Translations under genes and position numbers: made by a program
Assembly (NCBI RefSeq): GCF_015206815.1
Contig: NZ_JADEXZ010000043.1
Span: forward strand, 1 to 50,533
Direction: 5' to 3'
Source: Fortiea sp. LEGE XX443
Lineage (GTDB): Bacteria; Cyanobacteriota; Cyanobacteriia; Cyanobacteriales; Nostocaceae
Length of the DNA stretch: 50,533 bases
Notes under the pieces: model-generated
Databases searched by the model: none
The model's input: the letters and a program-made list of their open reading frames with translations, nothing else
What the model was told of the DNA's origin: nothing
In this document: positions 18,469 through 27,708 of the stretch, one piece after another
Numbering within the stretch: position 1 is the first letter of the stretch
How the letters are laid out: the number at the start of each line of letters is the position of its first letter

Positions 18469-18948
18469 ATGCAAACTCCTATTGCAGAAAAAAATCTACC
18501 TTTTTTAGAAAAGGTAAAACAGAACAGTGGTTTAGCTGACCTTTACGATGCTAGAGATATTACGGAAGTAGTATTTCGGGTTATGCGTGATTTGATGACT
18601 ACAGAAGCGGCTGATCGTGTTGAAGGAGAAATGCACAAACCAGCAGAAGAGACTGAGGATAAATCTCTGCAAATGGAAATTGCTGAACTGTGGCACGATA
18701 CAAACCCCATTGTTAGCTTTTTGAGCCGGGTACGTCCACCTTGGCAAGGCCCTGGCATTTTTAAGATTGATAGCGATCGCTTTTTATTTCGAGTAGCAAA
18801 TGAAGGTACTATGCCACCAAACGTAGAACGCGAACAGGTGGTAAAAGCAGTATTTTCTGCGACTAAAGATGAACTGTCACGAGAAAGAATTCAGGAAATT
18901 GCCAGTTGGTTACCAGATAGAGTTCGTCAACTTTGGGAGGAAGCTTAG
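18469..18948 (+). CDS. DUF2267 domain protein
   Basis: The 159-residue protein looks like a DUF2267 member: an N-terminal helical half (ARDITEVVFRVMRDLMTTEAADRVEGEM) and a second half (VEREQVVKAVFSATKDELSRERIQEIASWLP), with RVEGEM and the IASWLPDRVRQLW end resembling the family's conserved blocks. The family is often linked to stress, but its biochemical role is unknown. It has a strong Shine-Dalgarno site (GGAGGAG, 7-8 bases before ATG), so good expression is likely. A 16-bp inverted repeat lies just upstream. Confidence 0.82.
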   Translation: MQTPIAEKNLPFLEKVKQNSGLADLYDARDITEVVFRVMRDLMTTEAADRVEGEMHKPAEETEDKSLQMEIAELWHDTNPIVSFLSRVRPPWQGPGIFKIDSDRFLFRVANEGTMPPNVEREQVVKAVFSATKDELSRERIQEIASWLPDRVRQLWEEA

Positions 18949-19058
18949 ATTCTTAAATATAGATGACTAAATTTTTGGGTTATGGATTACTTATAATTCA
19001 TAACTCAAATATAATTCACAAAAGCTTATGCTTAAAATGAATCTAAATTGAAGCCTAA

Positions 19059-19268
19059 CCCGCTTTTGTCACTTTCCGGGAGGGCAATTGCTAGAAGTCT
19101 TATGAGGCAATCAATACAAGCTATCCTATTAGAAAAAAATGGGTCTTGTATTTGTGATTAGAAAATAATCGTGCGATTGCCTACGGCACTGGCGAAGCCA
19201 ATCGCTTGCTATGCAAAAGCTCTAGAATTCAGCAATAGCAAATGTTTTCGGAGAGTGACAGAACAGTG
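19059..19268 (+). mobile_element. 210-bp IS701-type MITE with CTAA target duplication
   Basis: The left end CCCGCTTTTGTCACTTTCCG and the inverted right end CACTGTTCTGTCACTCTCCG match at about 14 of 20 positions. Direct copies of CTAA flank it (19055-19058 and 19269-19272), fitting the YTAR target rule of the IS701 family. The left end differs by only two bases in 20 from the start of the IS at 50407. It has no coding capacity and contains an inner palindrome built on GCGATTGCC and AGCCAATCGC. Confidence 0.78.
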
Positions 19269-19309
19269 CTAATACCATTTCACGTTAATCACGATGCACA
19301 TAAATTTTG

Positions 19310-19335
19310 TAGAGACGCGATATATCGCGTCTCTA
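19310..19335. repeat. Perfect 26-bp palindrome
   Basis: TAGAGACGCGATA is followed directly by its reverse complement, giving a perfect 13+13 palindrome. It is of the TAGAGACG...CGTCTCTA type often interspersed in Nostoc-like genomes. It lies in the 822-base gap between the DUF2267 gene and the next gene, 38 bases after the MITE. I see nothing else clear in that gap. Confidence 0.75.
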
Positions 19336-19770
19336 ATAATTTAGGATTTATAGCATAAAAAATAATATTCAGCTTATTTATATTGCCTTCCTACTCTAGA
19401 AATAAATATCTGTTTATTTTGCAATACTCTAGTTAGATACATAAACAGAACCAAACTATTATAATTAAATTTAAAGGATTGCATAATTAATATCTATTAA
19501 AACCAATTTAAACATAACTCATACTGGGAAATAATCAATTATTTTTATAAACGTTTAATAATTTATTTTTTCAACTTACATCTTTCAAGATTCATCTTTT
19601 ACAAAAGGCGGTAACAGCAAGGAAAAAATCAGGTGTTAACTATTCTTTCTTTTGATGATAGAGGTTCGGGGAGATATCGAGTTTAAACCCCAGAACTCTG
19701 ATTAATTGAATTCGCTAAATTATCACTAGTCTATACAAAAATTTCATCTCAATTTGATCAGGAGTTAATC

Positions 19771-20643
19771 ATGAATAAAGATTCTCAGAAATTATGCAAA
19801 TATGCTGGGGTTTTTAGTGCTATTTGCGGAGGTTTACTAATTAGTGTATCTGCAATTTCTCAAACAGCAGTAGCACAACAACCTACTTCTGTAACACCAC
19901 GGCAGTCCACTTCTAAGGTTAATCCCTGCCCTAGTATTTTCTATGAAGAACCACACAATAATCGCGTCTTAGTACCACAAGGCTGTCCTCCTAACGCGAT
20001 AACTCAAAGATTCGCTAATCAAGGGATGCTTCCTGCTGCTCGCGCTGCTACACCATCACCATACCAAACAGGATTTGGTGTGGGTGGTGAAACACCTCAA
20101 ACTGGTACAACAAAAATAAATCCTTGCCCCCAGATTTATTACGAAGAGCCTTTCAATACCAGAAATCCTGTGCCTCAAGGATGTCCGCCTAATGCGTTCT
20201 CTCAAAGGCAGCAACAACAAAGAGAAACTTCCACCCAGGTTCCTTTTGTTCCACCAAGTTCTACAACCACAACCCCGACTCCCAGCGTCATACAACCACC
20301 CTTACCATCTCAACAACAAGCGCCTAGTGCAACGATCGCTCTTGCTAATGGTAGAGTTAATATCAATTTGGTAAATGATACTGGCGGTAGAGTAACTTAT
20401 CAAGTCATTGGTGAGACAGAACCGCGATCGCTGCAAGGTGGATCAAATGTGATGTTGCAAGATATTAGCGCACCAGTTACAGTTACATTCCAACGAGAGG
20501 ATGGTGGGTTACTGTTAGTTACGCCACAGGCTTCTTCTGAGCAACCAGGCATGTTAGTAGTAACTTTGAATGAAGCCACCGACGTAGCGCAAGACATAAA
20601 GGCAATGAGAATTCAACAAAACGGTACGGTGTTGTTGAATTAG
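19771..20643 (+). CDS. Exported protein with duplicated Cys-Pro motif
   Basis: The 290-residue protein has a signal peptide (hydrophobic core VFSAICGGLLISVSAISQTAV, cleavage near AVAQ). Two copies of a roughly 33-residue unit, NPCPxIxYEEPxNxRxxVPQGCPPNA, lie near 51-82 and 116-146, each with two cysteines that could form a disulfide. A Gln/Thr/Pro linker (150-185) leads to a beta-rich C-terminal domain (about 188-290). AGGAG stands seven or eight bases before the ATG. I do not recognise a named family. It is likely a periplasmic or envelope protein, with a terminator hairpin downstream. Confidence 0.8.
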   Translation: MNKDSQKLCKYAGVFSAICGGLLISVSAISQTAVAQQPTSVTPRQSTSKVNPCPSIFYEEPHNNRVLVPQGCPPNAITQRFANQGMLPAARAATPSPYQTGFGVGGETPQTGTTKINPCPQIYYEEPFNTRNPVPQGCPPNAFSQRQQQQRETSTQVPFVPPSSTTTTPTPSVIQPPLPSQQQAPSATIALANGRVNINLVNDTGGRVTYQVIGETEPRSLQGGSNVMLQDISAPVTVTFQREDGGLLLVTPQASSEQPGMLVVTLNEATDVAQDIKAMRIQQNGTVLLN

Positions 20644-20673
20644 TCTCTCTCTCCTAAATCATTTATGAGAAAC

Positions 20674-20708
20674 AAAATTCCCGACTTCTTAAAGAAGTCG
20701 GGAATTTT
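20674..20708. terminator. Strong terminator hairpin
   Basis: AAAATTCCCGACTTCTT pairs with AAGAAGTCGGGAATTTT over 17 bases around a single-base turn. It sits between the exported protein gene (stop at 20643) and the convergent gene ending at 20754, so it may serve both. A related palindrome occurs at 44672-44706. Confidence 0.82.
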
Positions 20709-20753
20709 GACACCTCAAGTAAATTTAAAAAATAACGTCTTTAATGATACATA

Positions 20754-22814
20754 CTATAAATTAGTACCATCGGTAACTGATGCCTGAGGTAACACAGGCT
20801 CAGGCTGAGGCAGAGGTTGAGGATTTAACAATTGCTGCCAATTTCTAATTTGCTCCTGAGCGGTGCTGTAAGCACTACTACCCTTAGGAACCAACTGAGC
20901 AATTTCAATCGCTCTATTGAGATTAGAATTACTCTGAGATCGGGCAATATCCAGTAATTGTTGACTCCATTGGTCAATGCCGACATTTGCATCTAAGCGC
21001 AGGATACTTCTACTAGGCACTCTATCTGCTAAACGAATCGCTTCAACTAAAGCATCGGGTGTACCAACAATTGCGACTTCTCGCGCTCTCTTCCAGTTGT
21101 CTCTGGCGCGGATTTGTGCTTGCCAATCATTAATCGCTGATTGTGCTTCACCAGAAAGCGCTCTTCCTGAGGATGCGATTGTTTGCGCTGCGTTAATAGC
21201 TGCTGTCAAATCTCCTGTTTGAGCTAAATCTCGTGCCTGATCTAAGTATGGCTGGTCTTGGATGCGCTGTACTTTAGCAATCCAATTGTTAACTCTTCTA
21301 CGTGCTTCTGGGTATAATGCCCGACCCCTACGGATTTGACTGGCTTCGGCGATCGCAGCTTGCAAAGAGTTGATATCCTCTAGTAATGCCATTTGTTCGG
21401 CACGTTCTAAGTAGGGACGGTCTTCAATTGTCTCAACTTGAGCTTGCCAACGTCCTGCTTCTTGCCTAGCTTCTGAACCACGAGGATTACTAACAGGAAT
21501 CTGCTGGGCTTCAATAATTGCTGCTGCTAAATCGTTAATTGTACCTTGGCTCGCCAGTGTCCGTGCTTTGTCTAGGCGGGCGACATCTTCAATTTCTAAT
21601 TGCCAACGGGTAATTAACTGTTGTGCTTTGTTATAGTTTGGTCGGGAAGGGTCAATTTCTTGTGCCTGAGCGATCGCTGTTTCTAAACTAGAAACTGTAC
21701 CTATCCAAGCACTCCTTTGAGCGTCTGCTATGGCGATAAAGTCTTCGATATCTGCTTGTAGTTTGGCATTATCGGGAATTTGTCTGGCAATATCTAAGGC
21801 TGCATCTGCATCTCGTACATCCAACTTAGCTTGTGCCAACCCCAGCATTGTGCGTCCAAATAAGGGAATCGACTCCTGGGCTTTTTGGTAGAAATAGCTG
21901 TCCTTGCCAATGGATTCCGCAATTTTGATCGCTTGCAGTAAGTTATCTACTACTTTAGTTTTGGCTAAACTGTCAGCTTTATCTAACTTATCCCCATCTT
22001 CTCGCACTGATACAATTAAGCGGTTGAGTTGATCGTACTTAGTACTTGACCAGTATCTATTATCTACCCGCAGTAATTTTGCTGCCAACATTGAGGCTGA
22101 TTGCCAGCGTCTTTGCTGCAATTGTTCTTCTACTGTTTTGTAGATATCTTCTGCTTTGAACCAGATAGATTCCCATTTGGCAATTTTCTCGTCTACCAAC
22201 TTATATGCTGGTAGGTCTTGAGGAATTTTCTGGGCTGTGGCGATCGCTTGTTCTAAATTTCCCGCTTGAAAATTTTGGTCAGCTAACTGTAAAATATCCC
22301 GCGACCACTCTTCTACAAATCGATCAATTTCTCCCCGCAGGGGATGATTTTCTGGTAACTGTTTAACCAGAGCGATCGCTTGTAATAAATCGTTGACTGT
22401 CTGTTTGGAAGCCGCTAACTGAGCGCAATGCAGCCGCACTGATGCACTAGCCAAAGGCCAAAAAATCGATGGGCAGTTAGGAGCAGATGGTAACTTCAGC
22501 AACATTGCCATTGATATAAAGCCTATACTGCCAGGAATGAATGCTAACAATATTGACCATAACAGCCAACCTTTCATCCAGCGTGGCAATGGCCTAGAAC
22601 GTCTGCTGGGTGAACTGCTTTCTGCGGCATGATGGTCTATTATCGGTAATTCTTCGGAGTTATTGTCTGTTTGTTGCTTCACTGACTTAGAGTTAGAACC
22701 AGTAGCTGGGATGCCAAATGCTTGATTTTCACCGAAATTTGGTGTTCGGTTTGTGTGATCTGGCTCTCTGGCTCTGGCTGGAGACCAACCTTCTGGAATA
22801 TCCCGCTCTGTCAT
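20754..22814 (-). CDS. Membrane-anchored protein with helical repeats
   Basis: The 686-residue protein has a disordered, charged N-terminal part (1-80), one membrane segment (about 82-107), and then some 550 residues of degenerate helical repeats. Each repeat is about 45-65 residues and of the form LxxAIxxAxxIPxxxxLxxEAxxxIxxWxxxI, for example LEQAIATAQKIPQDLP, LQAAIAEASQIRRGRALYPEA and LTAAINAAQTI. This resembles TPR-like or HEAT-like scaffolds. The tail is Pro-rich. Function unknown; it probably acts as a large periplasmic or cytoplasmic scaffold anchored to the membrane. Confidence 0.78.
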   Translation of the reverse strand: MTERDIPEGWSPARAREPDHTNRTPNFGENQAFGIPATGSNSKSVKQQTDNNSEELPIIDHHAAESSSPSRRSRPLPRWMKGWLLWSILLAFIPGSIGFISMAMLLKLPSAPNCPSIFWPLASASVRLHCAQLAASKQTVNDLLQAIALVKQLPENHPLRGEIDRFVEEWSRDILQLADQNFQAGNLEQAIATAQKIPQDLPAYKLVDEKIAKWESIWFKAEDIYKTVEEQLQQRRWQSASMLAAKLLRVDNRYWSSTKYDQLNRLIVSVREDGDKLDKADSLAKTKVVDNLLQAIKIAESIGKDSYFYQKAQESIPLFGRTMLGLAQAKLDVRDADAALDIARQIPDNAKLQADIEDFIAIADAQRSAWIGTVSSLETAIAQAQEIDPSRPNYNKAQQLITRWQLEIEDVARLDKARTLASQGTINDLAAAIIEAQQIPVSNPRGSEARQEAGRWQAQVETIEDRPYLERAEQMALLEDINSLQAAIAEASQIRRGRALYPEARRRVNNWIAKVQRIQDQPYLDQARDLAQTGDLTAAINAAQTIASSGRALSGEAQSAINDWQAQIRARDNWKRAREVAIVGTPDALVEAIRLADRVPSRSILRLDANVGIDQWSQQLLDIARSQSNSNLNRAIEIAQLVPKGSSAYSTAQEQIRNWQQLLNPQPLPQPEPVLPQASVTDGTNL

Positions 22815-22970
22815 CTCTCACACCAAAAGTTTATTAAATAGCGATCGCTTCTAGGTCAATGATTCAGTTGTTGCCATAGTAACTTTCTCATTATTAAAAA
22901 GCTACTGTTTATCTGAATCTTTCTCCTGGTATATCTTTAATCTTTGTTGAAATCGGTGTTTTTTTATACG

Positions 22971-23876
22971 TTATTGTGAAACTGAAGATTCTGTTTGTAA
23001 ATCAACAATCAACTGAGCTAAGTGATCGCTGCTTGCTTGATAAACTCTGCCACAAAAATCACAAGTAGCTTCAGCACCATCATCTTTAACAATCATGTCT
23101 TGCAATTCAATTTCTCCTAACATCTTGAGTGCGCCTAGCACCCGATCAAAAGAGCAACCGCAGTGAAAACGCAACATTTGGGTTTCGGTAAATATCGACA
23201 AACCCATATCTCCCAAAAGATCGCCAAAAATTTCTGGTAGTGTCTTACCTGCTTGTAACAACGGCGTAAATCCTGATAAAGCAGCTACTCGTGATTCTAA
23301 GGTTGCGACTAAGGCTTCATCTCTGGCAGCTTTTGGTAAAACCTGCACTAACAAACCTCCAGAGGCAGTTACTCCACCTGCACCCACAAATACCCCTAAA
23401 ACCAAAGCTGAAGGTGTTTGTTCCGAATTCACAAGATAATGTGCCACATCATCCCCGATTTCGCCAGACACGAGCTCTACTGTACTAGAGTAAGGGTAGC
23501 CATAACCAATATCCCGAACAACATAGAGATAGCCACTGCCTACTGCACTGCCAACATCGAGCTTACCTTTAGCATTGGGAGGCAATTCCACAGACGGGTT
23601 TCCTACATAACCCCGTACCGTTCCATCTAGGCCTGCATCTACAAGTATACCACCCAAAGGGCCATCGCCTTTGACTCGGACGTTAATCCTAGAGCCAACA
23701 CGCTTCATACTAGAAGCCATTAATAAACCTGCTGCCATAGTCCGTCCCAGTGCGGCTGTTGCCACATAGGAAAGCTGGTGGCGTTGCCGAGCTTCTTCTG
23801 TCAAGCGCGTAGTGATGACACCCACTGCCCGAATCCCACCTTCGGCTGCGGTGGCACGAATTAACTGATCCGCCAT
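22971..23876 (-). CDS. hslO: Redox-regulated chaperone Hsp33
   Basis: Hsp33 is a cytoplasmic holdase switched on by oxidation, which releases zinc from four cysteines. The 301-residue length is normal. The N-terminal core reads DQLIRATAAEGGIRAVGVITT with GPLGGILVDAG, and the middle has SGEIGDDVAHYLVNSEQTPSA. The C-terminal zinc switch is intact: Cys239-x-Cys241 (HCGCSFDR) and Cys272-xx-Cys275 (CDFCG). No signal peptide. It stands as a single gene on its strand. Confidence 0.97.
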   Translation of the reverse strand: MADQLIRATAAEGGIRAVGVITTRLTEEARQRHQLSYVATAALGRTMAAGLLMASSMKRVGSRINVRVKGDGPLGGILVDAGLDGTVRGYVGNPSVELPPNAKGKLDVGSAVGSGYLYVVRDIGYGYPYSSTVELVSGEIGDDVAHYLVNSEQTPSALVLGVFVGAGGVTASGGLLVQVLPKAARDEALVATLESRVAALSGFTPLLQAGKTLPEIFGDLLGDMGLSIFTETQMLRFHCGCSFDRVLGALKMLGEIELQDMIVKDDGAEATCDFCGRVYQASSDHLAQLIVDLQTESSVSQ

Positions 23877-24017
23877 GAAAAAACCTTACATTTCTTAACA
23901 AGTACGTCTTTTCTATTCTAAGTTCTCAATTGCAATTTAAAGTCAGGGTAGGATAATCGGCGATCGCATTTGCAATACTAGAAATACAATTGAGCGTTCC
24001 ATAGATTCCGCAACACA

Positions 24018-24404
24018 ATGCTAGGTAATTTTCAACAAAGCCAACTACGGATAGAAATCGAAGCATCAGCCAGTGCCATTGGTGATAGCTTGCTACGCCC
24101 TGCACAACTAGAAAAATGGCTCTTAGGGCAACGCTTCGCCCCAGGAATGCCAGAAGAAATTTATCCAGGATTTCAGTTTACAAGTTGGACAGGGCTTGTC
24201 GCAATTCATCACCAAGTAGATGTAGCGCAATCAAATTGTCTGCGCTTGTTACTCAGTGGGGGTATTGACGGGTTTCACGAATGGTACTGGGGCGAAGGTT
24301 GGGTACAGTCCCGCTTGGAAGGAATTTCGATGTTACCCCTGAATTTAGGTCAAACCTTGAGTTTGTTAAGTTTACGTCAGTTTTTAATGCAGGAAAGCAA
24401 ATAA
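24018..24404 (+). CDS. Unrecognised conserved-looking protein, possible SRPBCC fold
   Basis: The 128-residue protein opens LRIEIEASASAIGDSLLRPAQLEKWL, which resembles the first strand and helices of SRPBCC (START-like) ligand-binding proteins. WTGLVAIHHQV and the Trp-rich stretch HEWYWGEGWVQSRLEG follow, then a C-terminal helix ending FLMQES. No signal peptide, Cys motif or membrane segment. It is divergent from hslO, and 22 bases separate it from the next gene, so the two may be co-transcribed. The fold suggestion is weak. Confidence 0.7.
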   Translation: MLGNFQQSQLRIEIEASASAIGDSLLRPAQLEKWLLGQRFAPGMPEEIYPGFQFTSWTGLVAIHHQVDVAQSNCLRLLLSGGIDGFHEWYWGEGWVQSRLEGISMLPLNLGQTLSLLSLRQFLMQESK

Positions 24405-24426
24405 CAAATGACCATTTAGTTAAACC

Positions 24427-24978
24427 ATGATGGATGGTATTTGTTTTGAAACCTTAATACTAGAGCGTGTATTTCAAGTTCCACCTAAACAAACTGATGC
24501 TAAAACTCAGGTGCAGTTTGGGATTCGTATCATCAATCAAACGGCGACTCCTCATCACTTTTTAATCTTTTTTGCTCGTCCAGAATTCCTGCAACCAAAT
24601 AAACAAAGAGTTTCAAGGTTTGTCCCTAATGTGAACGGCAGCTATAATCCTCTTTTATCAGACCTCCAATTAGTGATGCCTGGAGAAAGTATAAACTTTC
24701 TGAGTGCAGGATATTTTCAATGGCAACACAATAAACTGAATTTTGTGTTTCGTGAAAAAGATGGTACTTATTGGATATTCAGTGATTTTCATCCAGGTAA
24801 ATATTCAATTCAATTCACATATGAAAATCAATATGCAGCCTGGGAACATGGGGATGAAAGGAGTGTACCTTTCGATTTAAGACCAGTTTATGATCATTCT
24901 CGAACTAAAATGTTCAAGGTAGAAAATATCTGGGTCGGTAATGTATCTACACCTGAAATTGAGTTTTATCTGATTTAA
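24427..24978 (+). CDS. Unrecognised hypothetical protein
   Basis: The 183-residue protein looks all-beta: FGIRIINQTATPHHFLIFFARPEF, VMPGESINFLSAGYFQW, FREKDGTYWIFSDFHPGKYSIQFTYENQ, ending GNVSTPEIEFYLI. The spacing of strands resembles an immunoglobulin-like or intracellular proteinase-inhibitor-like sandwich, but I cannot assign a family. No signal peptide. It begins 22 bases after the gene upstream and likely shares its transcript. Either of two adjacent Met codons could be the start. Confidence 0.65.
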   Translation: MMDGICFETLILERVFQVPPKQTDAKTQVQFGIRIINQTATPHHFLIFFARPEFLQPNKQRVSRFVPNVNGSYNPLLSDLQLVMPGESINFLSAGYFQWQHNKLNFVFREKDGTYWIFSDFHPGKYSIQFTYENQYAAWEHGDERSVPFDLRPVYDHSRTKMFKVENIWVGNVSTPEIEFYLI

Positions 24979-25018
24979 AAAACTGATAACTATTAACCGT
25001 CAGTTTCTTTAGTAAGGC

Positions 25019-25097
25019 GTAGGTTGGGTTGAGGCACGAAACCCAACATCCAGAGAACTCGGTATTGTTGAGTTTCACTTCGTTCTACCCAACCTAC
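25019..25097. repeat. Interspersed palindromic repeat (GTAGGTTGGGT type)
   Basis: GTAGGTTGGGT at 25019-25029 is inverted exactly as ACCCAACCTAC at 25087-25097, with further pairing inside (AAACCCAAC, GTTGAGTTTC). It is a small non-coding palindromic element between converging genes, of a type common in cyanobacterial genomes, and may double as a terminator. Confidence 0.75.
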
Positions 25098-25127
25098 ACT
25101 GATTTTCCCAGAGTCACAGAAGACGAA

Positions 25128-25790
25128 TTAAATTGTATTTGGGTCAATTCCTTGCTGTTGTAATCTGGCTAGTAAATTTTGCAATTGTTCTTCTGCTGTT
25201 TGATATCTGTTGCCATTTTCGTCATACCAAAACAGCCATTCTCGTGTTCTTCCTTGATAAGTCCCCTGCTCCCTGCCAATACCTAAACCAATTTCCGGCA
25301 GCCAAACTTTATCACCTGGTTGTAAAATGTATTTACCTTCAACTAAACGATAAACTTCTAAACGTTGACGCTTACGACGTAGCCGCGTAGGTGCATAGAT
25401 AACGTAATACGGAATACCTAATTCGGCATAATCGATTTTTTTCTGTTCATATTCACCGTTGTAAGTTTGAGAAATAACTTCCAACACTAAAGTTGGTGGT
25501 ATACCCTCTTCTTCCCAAAAAACATAGCTAGAACGTCCATTTTCACCAACAAAACGTTCTACACCCAAACTTAAAAATCCGTCAGGAACTATCGCAGGTT
25601 TTAAGGGTGTATAGTAAATTCCCATGTTAATACCGAAAAACCAATCATCACGGCTTTGCCAGATTGAGGCTAAGATAGCTAACAATAAATTAGGAATTAA
25701 TATTTGCAGTTCGTTATCCACAGGGGTATCATCAGAGTCGGGCAATTCTGCCGATGAAGGTAAGCATTCTAACGGATGATAGTTATACAC
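25128..25790 (-). CDS. Uma2-family (DUF820) restriction-endonuclease-like protein
   Basis: The 220-residue protein has the family's nuclease core: YTPLKPAIVPDGFLSLG (metal-binding Asp in VPDG), PPTLVLEVISQTYNGEYEQKK (Glu-x-x-Ser plus downstream Lys), then DYAELGIPYYVIYAP. The C-terminal coiled part (RYQTAEEQLQNLLARLQQQGI) is usual for the family. It differs strongly from the other Uma2 gene at 1689, so the two are not a recent duplication. It follows the UspA gene on the same strand with 16 bases between them, suggesting a shared transcript. Confidence 0.87.
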   Translation of the reverse strand: MYNYHPLECLPSSAELPDSDDTPVDNELQILIPNLLLAILASIWQSRDDWFFGINMGIYYTPLKPAIVPDGFLSLGVERFVGENGRSSYVFWEEEGIPPTLVLEVISQTYNGEYEQKKIDYAELGIPYYVIYAPTRLRRKRQRLEVYRLVEGKYILQPGDKVWLPEIGLGIGREQGTYQGRTREWLFWYDENGNRYQTAEEQLQNLLARLQQQGIDPNTI

Positions 25791-25806
25791 AATACCTTGG
25801 TGTTTG

Positions 25807-26238
25807 TTAATTTTTACTTGGCTTCACCACTAATACGGAACAACTAGCCTCTTCTACCACTTGACTACTCACAGAACCCTGGACAATTCGCTTCATCCCA
25901 GTTAACCCGCGACTGCCAATGATAATCAAATCAGCTTTGTAAATATTAGCAAGGCGAATAATTTCATCCGCAGGTTCGCCAGTCACCAATTCTACTTCGC
26001 TGTTGACAGATAATTGTTCTTGATATGATTGCAGCTGTTTTTCAATCTGGAAATAAGACAAAGTAGGTGATTCTGGGTGAGGGAGATCTGCCGGTAATTC
26101 CATCTCTGATTCTGGTGTCGGAAATACATGACAAAGAACGATTTTGGTTTCTGACGATAACACCAAATCATCCAAAACCTGAATTACGCGTTCTGCAATA
26201 TCCGAACCATCCAGAGCTACCAAAATATTGTTTAGCAC
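25807..26238 (-). CDS. Universal stress protein (UspA family)
   Basis: The 143-residue protein is one Usp domain: N-terminal ILVALDGSDIAERV, middle LIIIGSRGLTGMKRIVQGSVSSQVVEEASCSVLVVKP. The ATP-binding signature G-x2-G-x9-G-S is present (GSRG ... GSVS), so it is likely of the nucleotide-binding type. It acts in the cytoplasm in stress adaptation, with no defined reaction. It lies downstream of hisD (169 bases) and 16 bases before the Uma2 gene. Confidence 0.93.
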   Translation of the reverse strand: MLNNILVALDGSDIAERVIQVLDDLVLSSETKIVLCHVFPTPESEMELPADLPHPESPTLSYFQIEKQLQSYQEQLSVNSEVELVTGEPADEIIRLANIYKADLIIIGSRGLTGMKRIVQGSVSSQVVEEASCSVLVVKPSKN

Positions 26239-26406
26239 TGCCCTCGTCTCCTCAAAAGTAGACCCCTGACACTCAATACATTACCAAAGTCTATTAGCTA
26301 TGCTAGGCGATCGCAAATCGATGTTCAGCAAAGCAGTTTAGACTTTTAGTGTGAGGCCAAGGAGTGACATTTGCTAAAAGTATAGGAAAAAATTAAGCAT
26401 TTCCCA

Positions 26407-27708
26407 TCACTCATCTTGCTGAATTCGCCGCCGGACTGAATCAGTATGGGAAGGTAAGCCTTCAGCAGTTGCTAGTAAATCGATTGCGCCAGCCACTTTT
26501 TGTAGAGCAGTTGGTGAGTATTGAATAATACTAGAGTGCTTGAGGAAGGTTTCTACACCTAATGCCGAAGCGTAGCGGGCAGCGCCAGAAGTAGGTAATG
26601 TATGGTTGGGGCCAGCTAAATAGTCACCTACAGCTTCTGGTGTCGAGTAACCTAAAAATATAGCCCCGGCGTGGCGGATTTGGGGCAAAATTGCCCAAGG
26701 ATCTTTGATTTCTAACTCCAGGTGTTCTGGGGCAAATTCGTTAGAAAGTTCTGCGGCTGCTTCTAGAGATTCGACAAGAACAATTAAGCCGTAGTGAGCG
26801 ATCGCTTTTTCTGTGTCTATCCGCCTTGGGTGATCAACTAGCTGTCTTTCGACGGCGACTTGGACGTTTTTCGCCAAAGCAGTGTCAGTGGTCAACAAAA
26901 TTGCTGCTGCCATTGGATCGTGTTCGGCTTGGGCTAACATGTCAGCAGCCACATGAACAGGATTGGCAAATTCATCGGCAATAATTAGTACTTCGCTAGG
27001 CCCAGCCAGCATATCAATGCCCACGGTTCCGTAGACGAGTTTTTTTGCTAAGGTGACGTAAATATTCCCAGGGCCAGTAATTACATTGACTTTTGGAATT
27101 GTTTCTGTGCCGTAGGCTAAAGCCGCGATCGCCTGCGCTCCTCCAACTCGATAAATTTCTTGTACTCCTGTTTCTTGGGCTGCTACTAACACAGCTGGGT
27201 TAATCACTTTCCCCGCGCGTGGTGGTGTCACCATCACTACGCGCGGCACACCAGCCACTTTGGCTGGAATTGCATTCATCAACACTGTACTAGGATAAGC
27301 AGCACGACCACCAGGCACATATATACCTGCTCGGTCTACGGGGGTGTAGCGTTTGCCCAACACTACATCGTCTTCCCCGAAGTTTACCCAGCTTTTTGGG
27401 ACTCGTTGACGGTGAAATGCTTCAATTTGACGAGCAGCTAACTGAATTGCTTGGAGCAGTTCTTGAGATACTTGTTGGTACGCTGTATCTAGTTCTGAAC
27501 CTGTAACACGTAGTTCTTCCAGCCTCAAGGTTTGGTGATCAAATTCAGCGGTGTAATGTAACACAGCTTTGTCGCCTTGGCGCTTCACCGCTTGCAACAC
27601 TTCCCGCACAGTTGCTTCTTTGTGAACCACCTGTTCGTCCTGGGTGCGATCGCAGATACGTTGTAGTTCTGCTTTAACGTCTGCCTGCTGAGTAATGATT
27701 CGCAGCAT
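26407..27708 (-). CDS. hisD: Histidinol dehydrogenase
   Basis: HisD catalyses the last two steps of histidine synthesis, oxidising L-histidinol to L-histidine with NAD+ and a zinc ion. The 433 residues equal the usual length. Diagnostic blocks are present: DRAGIYVPGGRAAYPSTVLMNA, VNVITGPGNIYVTLAKK, GIDMLAGPSEVLIIAD, the zinc-site region LAQAEHDPMA, FAPEHLEL, and the closing GPNHTLPTSGAARY with LGVETFLK. As in other cyanobacteria it stands apart from other his genes. Confidence 0.98.
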   Translation of the reverse strand: MLRIITQQADVKAELQRICDRTQDEQVVHKEATVREVLQAVKRQGDKAVLHYTAEFDHQTLRLEELRVTGSELDTAYQQVSQELLQAIQLAARQIEAFHRQRVPKSWVNFGEDDVVLGKRYTPVDRAGIYVPGGRAAYPSTVLMNAIPAKVAGVPRVVMVTPPRAGKVINPAVLVAAQETGVQEIYRVGGAQAIAALAYGTETIPKVNVITGPGNIYVTLAKKLVYGTVGIDMLAGPSEVLIIADEFANPVHVAADMLAQAEHDPMAAAILLTTDTALAKNVQVAVERQLVDHPRRIDTEKAIAHYGLIVLVESLEAAAELSNEFAPEHLELEIKDPWAILPQIRHAGAIFLGYSTPEAVGDYLAGPNHTLPTSGAARYASALGVETFLKHSSIIQYSPTALQKVAGAIDLLATAEGLPSHTDSVRRRIQQDE

